Of a DNA stretch of 64,000 nucleotides, positions 42,725 to 52,127 are shown in pieces. The notes beneath the pieces were generated by a model, which did no database searches, had not been told where the DNA came from, and was given only the letters and a program-made list of their open reading frames with translations. The stretch comes from Paraburkholderia dinghuensis (GTDB lineage Bacteria > Pseudomonadota > Gammaproteobacteria > Burkholderiales > Burkholderiaceae), in contig NZ_RQIS01000016.1 of the NCBI RefSeq assembly GCF_003837865.1, positions 1-64,000 of the forward strand, given 5' to 3'. The translations under genes were made by a program, and so were the position numbers. Numbering within the stretch: the first letter of the stretch is position 1; each line of letters opens with the position of its first letter.

Positions 42725-45188
42725 GCAGACCGCAGCAGCGACTGCGGCATCTGCAGCGGGCGTCACGCTCAGCGCCCCTCTGGCGCTGGCCGCCGATAGC
42801 GCGGATAACGCGCTCACGTGGTCGAAAGCGCCGTGCCGGTTCTGCGGCACCGGCTGCGGTGTCAGCGTAGGCGTCAAGGACGGGAAGGTCGTCGCAACCG
42901 TCGGCGATCCGCACGCCGAGGTCAACCGCGGCCTGAACTGCGTGAAGGGCTACTTCCTGTCGAAGATCATGTACGGTGAGGACCGTCTGACGACACCGCT
43001 CTTGCGCATGAAAGACGGCAAGTACGACAAGAACGGCGAGTTCGCGCCGGTTAGCTGGGACCAGGCGTTCGACGTGATGGCCGACCAGTTCAAGCGTGCG
43101 CTGAAGGCGAAAGGCCCGTCGGCGGTCGGCATGTTCGGCTCGGGCCAGTGGACGATCTTCGAAGGCTACGCGGCGTTGAAGCTCATGAAGGCGGGCTTTC
43201 GCACCAACAACATCGACCCGAATGCGCGGCATTGCATGGCGTCCGCGGTGGCCGGCTTCATGCGGACCTTTGGCATGGACGAGCCGATGGGCTGCTACGA
43301 CGACTTCGAGCAGGCCGACGCTTTCGTGCTGTGGGGCGCGAACATGGCCGAGATGCACCCGGTGCTGTGGACGCGTGTGACCGACCGGCGCCTGTCGTCG
43401 CCGAACGTCAAGGTGGTGTCGCTCTCCACGTTCGAGCAGCGCACGTTCGACCTCGCCGACGAAACGATCGTCTTCACGCCGCAGAGTGACCTCGCGATCC
43501 TCAACTACATCGCGAACTACATCATCAAGAACGGCAAGGTTAACCGCGATTTCGTCGACAAACACACGGTCTTCAAACGCGGCAACACCGACATCGGCTA
43601 CGGGCTGCGTCCCGAGAACCCGCTGCAGAAGGCCGCGAAGAACGCGGCGGATGCCGGCGGCGCAAAGCCGATGACGTACGACGAATATGCGAAGTTCGTG
43701 TCGACCTACGACGCGGCATATGTGACGAAGCTGTCCGGCGTGTCGAAGAAGAAGCTCGACCAGCTCGCACAGCTTTACGCCGATCCGAATATCAAGGTGA
43801 TGTCGCTCTGGACCATGGGCTTCAACCAGCATACGCGTGGCACATGGGCCAACAACCTCGTCTACAACCTGCACCTGCTGACCGGCAAGATCTCGACGCC
43901 GGGAAACAGCCCGTTCTCGCTGACCGGCCAGCCATCCGCGTGCGGCACCGCGCGCGAAGTCGGCACGTTCTCCCACCGCCTGCCGGCCGATATGGTCGTG
44001 GCGAATCCTAAGCATCGCGCGGAGGCCGAGCGCATCTGGAAGCTGCCCCCGGGAACGATCCCCGATAAGCCGGGCTATCACGCCGTGCTGCAAAACCGCA
44101 TGCTGAAAGACGGCAAGCTGAATGCGTACTGGGTGCAGGTGAACAACAACATGCAGGCGGCGCCGAACATGATGCAGGAAGGCCTGCCCGGCTATCGCAA
44201 CGCGGACAACTTCATCGTGGTGTCCGACGTGTATCCGACTGTCACATGCGTTGCTGCCGACCTGATTCTGCCGACGGCAATGTGGGTCGAGAAGGAAGGC
44301 GCCTACGGCAATGCCGAACGGCGCACGCAGTTCTGGCATCAGCTCGTGTCCGCACCGGGCGAAGCGCGCTCGGACCTGTGGCAACTGATCGAATTTTCGA
44401 AGCGTTTCAAGATTGAGGAAGTCTGGCCCGAGGATCTGATCGCGAAGATGCCTGAGTACCGGGGCAAGACGCTGTTCGACGTGCTCTACCGCAACGGGCA
44501 GGTGGACAAATTCCCGCTGTCGCAGACCGATCCGAAATATCGCAACGACGAAGCCAAGGCGTTCGGCTTTTACGTGCAGAAGGGCCTGTTCGAGGAGTAC
44601 GCGGGTTTCGGGCGCGGGCATGGCCACGACCTCGCGCCGTTCGACGCCTACCACAAGGCGCGCGGCCTGCGCTGGCCGGTCGTCGATGGCAAGGAAACCC
44701 GCTGGCGCTACCGGGAGGGCTCCGATCCGTACGTGAAGGCGGGCACCGGTTGGCAGTTCTACGGCAACCCGGACGGCCGTGCCGTAATTTTCGGGCTGCC
44801 TTACGAGCCTCCAGCTGAATCGCCGGACAAGGAATATCCGTACTGGCTATCGACTGGACGCGTGCTCGAACACTGGCATTCCGGATCGATGACGCGGCGC
44901 GTGCCCGAACTCTATCGTGCGTTTCCGAACGCGGTGTGCTTCATGCATCCCGACGATGCGAAAGCCCAGGGGCTGAGACGCGGCGACGCGATCTCGGTGA
45001 CGTCCCGGCGCGGCTACATCGTGACGCGCGTGGAAACGCGCGGACGCGTCAAACCTCCGCGCGGACTGGTGTACGTGCCGTGGTTCGATGCGAGCCAGTT
45101 GATCAACAAGGTCACGCTCGATGCGACCTGTCCGATCTCGCTGCAGACCGATTTCAAGAAGTGTGCGGTGAAGATCGCCAAAGTCTAG
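42696..45188 (+). CDS. napA: periplasmic nitrate reductase catalytic subunit
   Basis: The 830-residue precursor starts at MKLTRRAFIK behind GAGGAG, inside napD. It has a Tat signal peptide (TRRAFIKQ, 1-33), the 4Fe-4S site CRFCGTGCGV...NRGLNCVKG at about 48-85, and bis-MGD-binding domains. The molybdenum ligand cysteine lies in NARHCMASAVAGFMR near residue 180. It reduces nitrate to nitrite in the periplasm with electrons from NapB and NapC. Confidence 0.97.
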   Translation: MKLTRRAFIKQTAAATAASAAGVTLSAPLALAADSADNALTWSKAPCRFCGTGCGVSVGVKDGKVVATVGDPHAEVNRGLNCVKGYFLSKIMYGEDRLTTPLLRMKDGKYDKNGEFAPVSWDQAFDVMADQFKRALKAKGPSAVGMFGSGQWTIFEGYAALKLMKAGFRTNNIDPNARHCMASAVAGFMRTFGMDEPMGCYDDFEQADAFVLWGANMAEMHPVLWTRVTDRRLSSPNVKVVSLSTFEQRTFDLADETIVFTPQSDLAILNYIANYIIKNGKVNRDFVDKHTVFKRGNTDIGYGLRPENPLQKAAKNAADAGGAKPMTYDEYAKFVSTYDAAYVTKLSGVSKKKLDQLAQLYADPNIKVMSLWTMGFNQHTRGTWANNLVYNLHLLTGKISTPGNSPFSLTGQPSACGTAREVGTFSHRLPADMVVANPKHRAEAERIWKLPPGTIPDKPGYHAVLQNRMLKDGKLNAYWVQVNNNMQAAPNMMQEGLPGYRNADNFIVVSDVYPTVTCVAADLILPTAMWVEKEGAYGNAERRTQFWHQLVSAPGEARSDLWQLIEFSKRFKIEEVWPEDLIAKMPEYRGKTLFDVLYRNGQVDKFPLSQTDPKYRNDEAKAFGFYVQKGLFEEYAGFGRGHGHDLAPFDAYHKARGLRWPVVDGKETRWRYREGSDPYVKAGTGWQFYGNPDGRAVIFGLPYEPPAESPDKEYPYWLSTGRVLEHWHSGSMTRRVPELYRAFPNAVCFMHPDDAKAQGLRRGDAISVTSRRGYIVTRVETRGRVKPPRGLVYVPWFDASQLINKVTLDATCPISLQTDFKKCAVKIAKV

Positions 45189-45197
45189 GGGACGACC

Positions 45198-45683
45198 ATG
45201 CGGATCTGGGGCGTCATTGTCAGCATTGCAGTGTTGTTCATCCCGGTGGCCCACGCTGCGCCGCCCGCCGTACCGCCGACTCGGTTCGCCGATCCGATGC
45301 GCGGCCCGACGGCGCTCGACCAGGCGACAACGCCGCCGCTCATCGCGCCGACCGAGAACAAGGACGTGATCCGTGGGCGCGCCTTTGCGCAGCAGCCGCC
45401 GACGATTCCGCACAAGATCGACGGTTATCAACTCGACCGCAACGCGAACGCCTGTCTCACGTGTCACGCGCGCAGCCGCGCCGCGCAGAGCGGCGCGACG
45501 CCGATCGGCATTTCGCACTACTCGGATCGCGCGGGTGAAACGCTCGGCCATCTGGCGCCGCGCCGTTATTTCTGCACCGCGTGCCACGTACCGCAGGCCG
45601 ATTTGCAGCCTCTCGTCGGCAACACCTTCATGGAACTCAACGACGTGAAGATGCCGAGCGGCGCGCGCGCGAAGCACCCCTGA
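45198..45683 (+). CDS. napB: diheme cytochrome c NapB
   Basis: The 161-residue precursor has a signal peptide (1-20) and two heme-binding sites, CLTCH (near 87) and CTACH (near 129). Distal histidines lie in KIDGYQ-flanking and ISHYSDR segments. It passes electrons from NapC to NapA in the periplasm. It begins 9 nt after napA. Confidence 0.95.
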   Translation: MRIWGVIVSIAVLFIPVAHAAPPAVPPTRFADPMRGPTALDQATTPPLIAPTENKDVIRGRAFAQQPPTIPHKIDGYQLDRNANACLTCHARSRAAQSGATPIGISHYSDRAGETLGHLAPRRYFCTACHVPQADLQPLVGNTFMELNDVKMPSGARAKHP

Positions 45684-45698
45684 TCAGGAAGGCCCGAT

Positions 45699-46316
45699 AT
45701 GCGCAATTTCATCCGGCGCTACTGGCAGATCGTCACCCGACCGTCGGTGTATTTCAGCCTCGGGTTTCTGACGCTGGGTGGCTTCATTGCCGGGGTCGTG
45801 TTCTGGGGTGCGTTCAACACGGCGTTGGAGCTCACGAATACCGAGCGCTTCTGCATCGGCTGCCACGAGATGCGCGACAACACCTACGCAGAACTGCAGA
45901 CGACGATTCACTATTCGAACCGGACCGGCGTGCACGCGGCCTGCTCTGATTGCCACGTGCCGCACGCGTGGACCAGCAAGATCGCGCGCAAGATGCAGGC
46001 GTCGAAGGAAGTCTGGGGGAAGATATTCGGCACCATCAACACGCGCGAGAAGTTCCTGGATCGCCGGCTCGAACTGGCCGAGAACGAATGGAAGCGCATG
46101 AAGACGAACGACTCGCTCGAATGCCGCAACTGCCACTCGTTCGAACATATGGATTTCACGCGCCAGAGTCCGCGTGCGCAGGCTGCGCACCAGAGATTTC
46201 TGGGGACCGGCGAGAAGACCTGCATCGACTGTCACAAGGGTATTGCGCATCATTTGCCGAATATGCAGCAGGCGCAGGAAGACATGGACGAGTGGGAGAA
46301 GCAGCAGAAGCAATGA
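45699..46316 (+). CDS. napC: tetraheme quinol dehydrogenase NapC
   Basis: The 205-residue protein has an N-terminal membrane anchor (about 17-39) and four CxxCH sites: CIGCH, CSDCH, CRNCH and CIDCH. It belongs to the NapC/NirT group and oxidises membrane quinol, sending electrons to NapB. Last gene of the nap part; ccmA follows after 37 nt with no terminator, so nap and ccm may share one transcript. NapG and NapH are absent, so quinol oxidation depends on NapC. Confidence 0.96.
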   Translation: MRNFIRRYWQIVTRPSVYFSLGFLTLGGFIAGVVFWGAFNTALELTNTERFCIGCHEMRDNTYAELQTTIHYSNRTGVHAACSDCHVPHAWTSKIARKMQASKEVWGKIFGTINTREKFLDRRLELAENEWKRMKTNDSLECRNCHSFEHMDFTRQSPRAQAAHQRFLGTGEKTCIDCHKGIAHHLPNMQQAQEDMDEWEKQQKQ

Positions 46317-46353
46317 CCGCATAGCGGGGACGACAAGGGGGCGGCATCGGATC

Positions 46354-46989
46354 ATGCTTTCGATCGAGCAACTGGCTCTGGCGCGTGGCGGCAAGCTGCT
46401 CGCGTCGGGTATCGACATGCAGGTGGAGCCGGGCGGCGCGCTGCAGATTCACGGCGCGAACGGCAGCGGCAAGACCACGCTGATCGGTGTGCTTGCCGGG
46501 CTGCGGCGGCCGGTGGCGGGCCGCGTGCGTTGGCGCGGTCTCGACGTGCACGCGAATCCCGCGCCGTTCCGGCGCGATCTCGCCTACGTTGGCCACGCGA
46601 ACGGCGTTAGCGATGACCTGACCGTCGCCGAAAACATCCGCTTCGCGGCGCGACTCGACGAGTGCCGCTCGCACGCCACTCACAACGCGGACAACGAGCG
46701 CGACGTGCTCGAACGCGCGGACCTCTATGCGTTGCGCGCGAGGCGCGTCGGCACGCTGTCGCAGGGGCAGCGCAGGCGCGTGGCGCTCGCGCGGCTCATC
46801 GCTTCCGCCAAGCGGCTCTGGCTGCTCGACGAGCCCGTCGATGCGCTCGACGCTGCTGCCGCCGCCTGGCTCGAAACCTGTATCGCCTCGCATCTGCGCG
46901 ATGGTGGCATCGTCGTGTCGACCACGCATCGGCCGCTCGATATGGCGGGCGTCACGCACCATCTGGATCTCGATCAGGGCCGCGCATGA
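46354..46989 (+). CDS. ccmA: heme exporter ATP-binding protein
   Basis: The 211-residue ABC ATPase has Walker A GANGSGKTTLI, the signature LSQGQRRRVALARL, Walker B LWLLDEPVDALD and the H-loop STTHRPL. With CcmB and CcmC it drives release of holo-CcmE. The 4-nt overlap with ccmB (ATGA) is the first of eight in a row through this operon. Confidence 0.95.
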   Translation: MLSIEQLALARGGKLLASGIDMQVEPGGALQIHGANGSGKTTLIGVLAGLRRPVAGRVRWRGLDVHANPAPFRRDLAYVGHANGVSDDLTVAENIRFAARLDECRSHATHNADNERDVLERADLYALRARRVGTLSQGQRRRVALARLIASAKRLWLLDEPVDALDAAAAAWLETCIASHLRDGGIVVSTTHRPLDMAGVTHHLDLDQGRA

Positions 46990-47654
46990 TCCGACTGACA
47001 CTCGCGATCGTCGGCCGGGAATTGATGCTGAGCTGGCGGCGGCGGGCCGTCGCTATCGGCGGATTGATGTTTTTCGTGATCGCGTCGAGTCTCTTCGCGC
47101 TCGCGCTCGGCCCCGATCCGAAACTGCTGCACGCGGTGGCGCCCGGCGTCGTCTGGGTGACGGCGCTTTTCGCCGCGATGCTGTCGACTGGCCAGCTATT
47201 CGGCCACGATTATTCGAGCGGCGCGCTCGAGCAGATGCTGCTGTCGCCGCAGCCGCTTGCGCTGATCGTGCTCGGCAAGGTGCTCGCGCACTGGCTGACG
47301 AGTGGCTTCGCGTTGACGCTGCTCGTGCCCGTCGTCGCGCTGCAATACGACCTCGACTTCACCGCCGTGCTGCCGCTGATGGGTTCGCTGCTGCTCGGCA
47401 CGCCTTTGCTGAGTCTGCTCGGTGCGATCGGCGCGGCGCTGACGCTCGGCGTGCGCGGCGGCGGCGTGATGCTCGGACTGCTCGTGCTGCCGCTCGACGT
47501 GCCGGTGCTGATCTTCGGCGCCGGCGCGGCCAACGCCGCTGCCGATCCCGCGTGGGCGAGCGCGAACTTTTCGCTGCTCGCCGCCGCGCTGTGCCTCGGC
47601 GTGTGGCTGTGCCCATGGGCCAGCGCCGCCGCGCTGCGCATTGCGATGGAATGA
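46986..47654 (+). CDS. ccmB: heme exporter membrane protein CcmB
   Basis: The 222-residue protein has six hydrophobic helices and family blocks REL-LSWRRR near the start and FGHDYSSGALEQMLLSPQPL around 75-95. It forms the membrane part of the CcmAB transporter. Overlaps ccmA and ccmC by 4 nt each. Confidence 0.95.
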   Translation: MIRLTLAIVGRELMLSWRRRAVAIGGLMFFVIASSLFALALGPDPKLLHAVAPGVVWVTALFAAMLSTGQLFGHDYSSGALEQMLLSPQPLALIVLGKVLAHWLTSGFALTLLVPVVALQYDLDFTAVLPLMGSLLLGTPLLSLLGAIGAALTLGVRGGGVMLGLLVLPLDVPVLIFGAGAANAAADPAWASANFSLLAAALCLGVWLCPWASAAALRIAME

Positions 47655-48403
47655 ACGCGATGACCCGTCCCCACTGGTTCCGTTTTGCCTCGCCGCACAC
47701 GTTCGCGCCGCTCGCCGCGCGGCTCGCGCCCGCGTTCGGCGTCGCCGCGCTGATCCTCATCGCCAGCGGGCTCGCGATCGGCCTCGCGATCGCGCCGACC
47801 GATGCGCTGCAGGGCGACGTCTACCGGATCATGTTCGTCCATGTGCCGGCTGCGTGGATGTCGATGTTTCTCTACGTCGTGATGGCCGGTTATTGCGCGC
47901 TCGGGCTCATCTTCAACACGCGCCTGTCCGCGATGATGGCGCAGGCGCTCGCGCCGTGCGGCGCCGTGTTCACGCTGATCGCGCTCGTCACCGGCGCGCT
48001 GTGGGGCAAGCCGGCGTGGGGCGCGTGGTGGGTCTGGGACGCCCGACTAACCTCGGAGCTGATCCTGCTGTTCCTGTATCTCGGCTTCATCGCGCTGCAC
48101 GCGGCCATCGACGATGCGCGCCGTGCCGATCGCGCGTGCGCCGTGCTCGCGCTGGTCGGCGTGGTCAACATCCCGATCATCTACTTCTCCGTGCAGTGGT
48201 GGTACACGCTGCATCAGGGGCCGTCGCTCGGTTTCGGCAGCGGCGTCGCGATGACCGCGTCGATGCTCGCGGGCATCGTCGTGACGACGTTCGGCTTCTG
48301 GGCGTACGCGATTGCGTCGACGCTCATGCGCGTGCGCGCGATCATTCGCGCGCGCGAACGCGCGGCGCCGTGGCAGACCAGACTGGAGGAACAGGCCGCA
48401 TGA
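47651..48403 (+). CDS. ccmC: heme-handling protein CcmC
   Basis: The 250-residue membrane protein has six helices and the tryptophan-rich heme motif WGAWWVWDARLTSELILLF near residues 125-145, flanked by histidines in FVHVPAAWMS and in the LHQGPS loop. It presents heme to CcmE. The start may also be the ATG at 47660. Overlaps neighbours by 4 nt. Confidence 0.96.
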   Translation: MNAMTRPHWFRFASPHTFAPLAARLAPAFGVAALILIASGLAIGLAIAPTDALQGDVYRIMFVHVPAAWMSMFLYVVMAGYCALGLIFNTRLSAMMAQALAPCGAVFTLIALVTGALWGKPAWGAWWVWDARLTSELILLFLYLGFIALHAAIDDARRADRACAVLALVGVVNIPIIYFSVQWWYTLHQGPSLGFGSGVAMTASMLAGIVVTTFGFWAYAIASTLMRVRAIIRARERAAPWQTRLEEQAA

Positions 48404-48570
48404 GCCGACTCGCCGATGTCGTGCAGATGCTCGCGCATACGCCTTATCTAAGCGCGGCGCTCGCGTTCACGTTCGTGGTGCTGGCGCTCGACGCGTGGGC
48501 CGCCGGACGCGATGACCACGCGAACCCCCGCGCGGACACCCGCACCCACGCCGACGAGCCACGCTCATGA
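48400..48570 (+). CDS. ccmD: cytochrome c maturation small membrane protein CcmD
   Basis: The 56-residue protein has one membrane helix (YLSAALAFTFVVLALDAWAAG, about 16-36) and a charged C-terminal tail. Its position between ccmC and ccmE and its size identify it. It helps release holo-CcmE from CcmABC. The start overlaps the ccmC stop (ATGA), and the end overlaps ccmE likewise. Confidence 0.88.
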   Translation: MSRLADVVQMLAHTPYLSAALAFTFVVLALDAWAAGRDDHANPRADTRTHADEPRS

Positions 48571-49025
48571 ACGCACGCTGGCGCCGAGCGGGCTGGATCG
48601 GGGGCGGGCTCGTGGCCATCGCGCTCGCGTGTGCGTTCGTGTTGAACGCCTTTCGCGCGAACGTCGTCTTCTTCGTGAGCCCCAGCCAGATCGACGCGCG
48701 GATGAGCGATACGACGCGCGCGTTCCGGCTCGGCGGCATGGTCGAGCGCGGCTCGTTGCGCCGTGACGCGGATGGCCTGACCGTCCATTTCGTGGTCACG
48801 GACAACGTGAGACAGATCGGCGTCGTCTATCGCGGGCTGCTGCCGGACCTGTTCCGCGAGGGGAGCGGTGTGGTCGCGCAAGGCACGCTCGGCGCGGATG
48901 GCCAGTTCCACGCGGACCAGGTACTCGCGAAACACGATGAGAAATACACGCCCCCCGATCTGCGCAACCTGAACTCGCACGGCCTGGCCGCCGCGCCGCG
49001 CGCCGCCACGGGGGGCGGATCGTGA
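48567..49025 (+). CDS. ccmE: heme chaperone CcmE
   Basis: The 152-residue protein has an N-terminal membrane anchor (about 9-28), an OB-fold domain (VVFFVSPSQIDAR, FRLGGMVERGSL, GVVYRGLLPDLFREGSGVVAQG) and the heme-binding histidine H123 with Y127 in LAKHDEKYTPP. It carries heme covalently across the periplasm to CcmF. Confidence 0.96.
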   Translation: MNARWRRAGWIGGGLVAIALACAFVLNAFRANVVFFVSPSQIDARMSDTTRAFRLGGMVERGSLRRDADGLTVHFVVTDNVRQIGVVYRGLLPDLFREGSGVVAQGTLGADGQFHADQVLAKHDEKYTPPDLRNLNSHGLAAAPRAATGGGS

Positions 49026-51100
49026 TCCCCGAGATCGGCCACTTCGCGCTGATACTCGCGTTGCTGCTCGCGCTCGTCAGCAGCGTCGTGCCGCTCGTCG
49101 GCGCGCACTACGGCATCGATGCGTGGACGCGGCTCGCCTGGCCCGTCGCGCGTGCGCAGTTCGGCTTCGTCGCGCTTGCGTTCGGCTGCCTCGCGTGGGC
49201 GTTCGTGCATAACGATTTTTCGGTGCTGTACGTCGCCGAAAATTCGCGTTCGACGCTGCCCGCGATCTATCGCTTCACGGCAGTATGGGGCGGTCACGAA
49301 GGATCGCTGTTGCTATGGATGCTCTGGCTCACGCTGTGGATGGTCGCAGTGACCTGCTTCGGGCGGCAACTCCCGGTCGAGATCGTCGCGCGCGTGCTGG
49401 CGGTGATGAGCTGGATCGCGTCGGGCTTCCTGCTGTTCATGCTGTTCACGTCGAACCCGTTCGTGCGGCTCCTGCCGCCGATGCTCGACGGACGCGGGCT
49501 CAATCCGCTGCTGCAGGACCCCGGCATGGTCTCGCATCCGCCGATTCTGTACATGGGCTACGTCGGTTTCTCGGTGGCGTTTTCGTTCGCAATTGCCGCG
49601 CTGCTGTCGGGGCGGCTCGACGCGGCGTGGGCGCGCTGGTCGCGTCCGTGGACGGTGGCGGCCTGGGTGTTTCTGACGCTCGGCATCATGCTCGGCAGCG
49701 GCTGGGCGTACTACGAACTCGGCTGGGGCGGATGGTGGTTCTGGGACCCGGTCGAGAACGCGTCGTTCATGCCGTGGCTTGCCGGGACGGCGCTGATCCA
49801 TTCGCTCGCCGTCACGGAAAAGCGCGGCGGCTTCAGGCGCTGGACCGTGCTGCTCGCGATCTGCACGTTCGCGCTCTGTCTGCTCGGCACGTTCCTCGTG
49901 CGCTCGGGCGTCGTGACGTCCGTTCACGCGTTCGCCGCCGATCCGGCGCGCGGCGTGTTCATTCTCGGCTTCCTTGCGCTGCTCGTCGGCGGCGTGCTGC
50001 TGCTGTACGCGTGGCGCGCGCCGCACATTCCGCCAGGGCCCGGGTTCGAGCCCGTGTCCCGCGAGGCGCTGCTTCTATCGAACAACGTGCTGCTCGTCGT
50101 GGCCGCCGGCTCGGTGCTGCTCGGCACGCTGTATCCGATGGCGCTCGAAGTGCTGGGCCTCGATCGTGTTTCGGTCGGGCCGCCTTACTTCGACAGCGTG
50201 TTCGTCCCGCTGATGGCGCCCGCCGTTTTCCTGATGGGCATCGGTCCGCTCGCGCGCTGGAAAAGCGCGCGCATTCCCGATCTGGCCGTGCGCTTGCGCT
50301 GGGCCGCGCTGGTCAGTTGCGCGACCGCGGTGGTGTTGCCGCTCGTGCTCGGCAACTGGCGCCCATTGATCGGACTCGGCATCCTGCTCGCCGCCTGGAG
50401 CGTCGCGACCGTCGCGGTCGGTGTGTACGAACGCGTTGGCGGACAGTCGGGCCCGCTGCGCGCGCGCTGTGCTCGCATTCCGCGCGCCACGTATGGGATG
50501 TGGCTCGCGCATGTCGGCGTGGGCGTGTTCATCGTCGGCGTCACGCTCGTGAAGGGATTCGAAGCGGAGCGCGATCTGCTCATGCATCGCGGCGACAGCG
50601 TCTCGCTCGGCGCGTACCGCTTTCGCTTCGACGGCACGGACAAGGTGAGCGGACCGAACTGGCAGGGCACGCGCGCAACCCTCACTGTGACGAAAGACGA
50701 CGCGCCGGTGGCGACGCTGCATCCGGAGAAGCGTCTGTTCAACGTGCAGGACACGCCGATGACCGAAGCGGCAATCGATCACGGCGTGCTGCGCGATCTC
50801 TATGTGGCGCTGGATCAGCCGACGCCCGATGGAGGATGGACCCTGCGCATCCAGATCAAGCCGTTCGTGCGATGGATCTGGGCCGGCTGTGTGTTGATGG
50901 CGCTCGGCGGCGTGCTGGCCGCGAGCGACCGGCGCTACCGGCTGGTGCCGTCGCGCTGGCGGCGTGAGGCGGCAGGTGCGCTCGATCCGTCGAATGCGGT
51001 TGGCGCTTCTGTTGCCCCTGTCGACCCTGCCGCTTCCGCTGCTTCGCCGCACACCCTCGCCGTGCCGCCCTCCACTTCCGCGAGCGAGGCCAGCCAATGA
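49022..51100 (+). CDS. ccmF: heme lyase subunit CcmF
   Basis: The 692-residue membrane protein starts with GTG overlapping the ccmE stop (GTGA). It has about 14 to 15 helices, the WWD heme motif GWGGWWFWDPVENASFMPW near residue 235, and VWGGHEGSLLLWMLWLT near residue 90. It attaches heme to CxxCH apocytochromes together with CcmH and CcmI. The last 50 residues are a Pro/Ala/Ser-rich tail. Confidence 0.97.
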   Translation: MIPEIGHFALILALLLALVSSVVPLVGAHYGIDAWTRLAWPVARAQFGFVALAFGCLAWAFVHNDFSVLYVAENSRSTLPAIYRFTAVWGGHEGSLLLWMLWLTLWMVAVTCFGRQLPVEIVARVLAVMSWIASGFLLFMLFTSNPFVRLLPPMLDGRGLNPLLQDPGMVSHPPILYMGYVGFSVAFSFAIAALLSGRLDAAWARWSRPWTVAAWVFLTLGIMLGSGWAYYELGWGGWWFWDPVENASFMPWLAGTALIHSLAVTEKRGGFRRWTVLLAICTFALCLLGTFLVRSGVVTSVHAFAADPARGVFILGFLALLVGGVLLLYAWRAPHIPPGPGFEPVSREALLLSNNVLLVVAAGSVLLGTLYPMALEVLGLDRVSVGPPYFDSVFVPLMAPAVFLMGIGPLARWKSARIPDLAVRLRWAALVSCATAVVLPLVLGNWRPLIGLGILLAAWSVATVAVGVYERVGGQSGPLRARCARIPRATYGMWLAHVGVGVFIVGVTLVKGFEAERDLLMHRGDSVSLGAYRFRFDGTDKVSGPNWQGTRATLTVTKDDAPVATLHPEKRLFNVQDTPMTEAAIDHGVLRDLYVALDQPTPDGGWTLRIQIKPFVRWIWAGCVLMALGGVLAASDRRYRLVPSRWRREAAGALDPSNAVGASVAPVDPAASAASPHTLAVPPSTSASEASQ

Positions 51101-51651
51101 AGTCTGGTCCCGTGCGCTATCTGCTCGTGCTCGTTGGCTTCGGCGTGCTGGTCGTGTTGCTGGCGGCCGGGTTGCGACACGATCCGCGACAACTGCCGTC
51201 CGCGCTGATCGGGCAGCGCGCGCCGAACTTCGACCTGCCGCGCCTCGCCGAGCCTGGCGCGCCAGGCGAGCGGCTGTCTGCAGACGCGCTGCGCGGACAG
51301 GTGTGGATACTGAACGTATGGGCGTCATGGTGCGAATCGTGTCGCGACGAACATCGGACGCTGGAGCAACTCGCGGGACGCCACGTCGTGCCGGTCTACG
51401 GCCTCGACTACAAGGACGATCCCGCCAACGCGCGCCAATGGCTCGCCGACGCGGGTAATCCGTACACTGCGTCGCTTGTCGACCGCGACGGACAGACCGG
51501 CATCGACTTCGGCGTGTACGGTGTGCCGGAGACATTCGTGGTCGATCGAGCGGGCGTGATCCGCTATCGGCACGCCGGACCACTGACGAATGCGCTGGTC
51601 GACAGCACGATTCTGCCGCTCGTTCAAACGCTGCAACAGGATCCGTCATGA
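51097..51651 (+). CDS. ccmG: thiol:disulfide interchange protein CcmG (DsbE)
   Basis: The 184-residue membrane-anchored thioredoxin-like protein has an N-terminal helix (about 8-25), the active site WASWCESCRDEH (C79, C82) and the cis-proline segment YGVPETFVVD. It keeps apocytochrome cysteines reduced. CESC is an acidic variant of the usual CPTC. Confidence 0.95.
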   Translation: MKSGPVRYLLVLVGFGVLVVLLAAGLRHDPRQLPSALIGQRAPNFDLPRLAEPGAPGERLSADALRGQVWILNVWASWCESCRDEHRTLEQLAGRHVVPVYGLDYKDDPANARQWLADAGNPYTASLVDRDGQTGIDFGVYGVPETFVVDRAGVIRYRHAGPLTNALVDSTILPLVQTLQQDPS

Positions 51652-52127
51652 TGAGGATGCCGAAGCGATTCGCCGCCGTGTTGATGCTGCTGCTCGCCTG
51701 TGCGGTCTGTCCGGTCGCGCACGCGCAGTTCGCGAGCGGCGCCAACGACGACGCGCGCGTCCGCGCAATCGCGAGCACCTTGCGCTGCCTCGTTTGCCAG
51801 AACCAGACCCTGGCGGATTCGAACGCCGATCTTGCGGCCGACCTGCGCGAACGGATCCGCGAGCAGGTTCGCGCCGGTGCAACCGACGACGACATTCGCG
51901 CGTACATGGTGCGTCGCTACGGCGATTTCGTGCTGTATCAGCCGCCGCTGAAACCGGTGACCTGGCTGTTGTGGTTTGGTCCGTTCATCGCGCTCGTGGC
52001 TGCCGCGCTCGCGCTGTTCGCGGGCATCCGGCGTCGTCGGCACGTCCGCGCGTGCGCGCTCGATGCGCAGGAGCGCGCGCAGATGCACGCGCTGCTCGCC
52101 GACACCGACGAGGGTCCCACCCGATGA
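51648..52127 (+). CDS. ccmH: cytochrome c maturation protein CcmH
   Basis: The 159-residue precursor has a signal peptide (1-26), the LRCLVCQNQTLADS motif with C47 and C50, the three-helix bundle and a C-terminal membrane anchor (about 106-128). It is the short form; the TPR part is in the separate CcmI. It forms mixed disulfides with apocytochromes. Confidence 0.96.
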   Translation: MMRMPKRFAAVLMLLLACAVCPVAHAQFASGANDDARVRAIASTLRCLVCQNQTLADSNADLAADLRERIREQVRAGATDDDIRAYMVRRYGDFVLYQPPLKPVTWLLWFGPFIALVAAALALFAGIRRRRHVRACALDAQERAQMHALLADTDEGPTR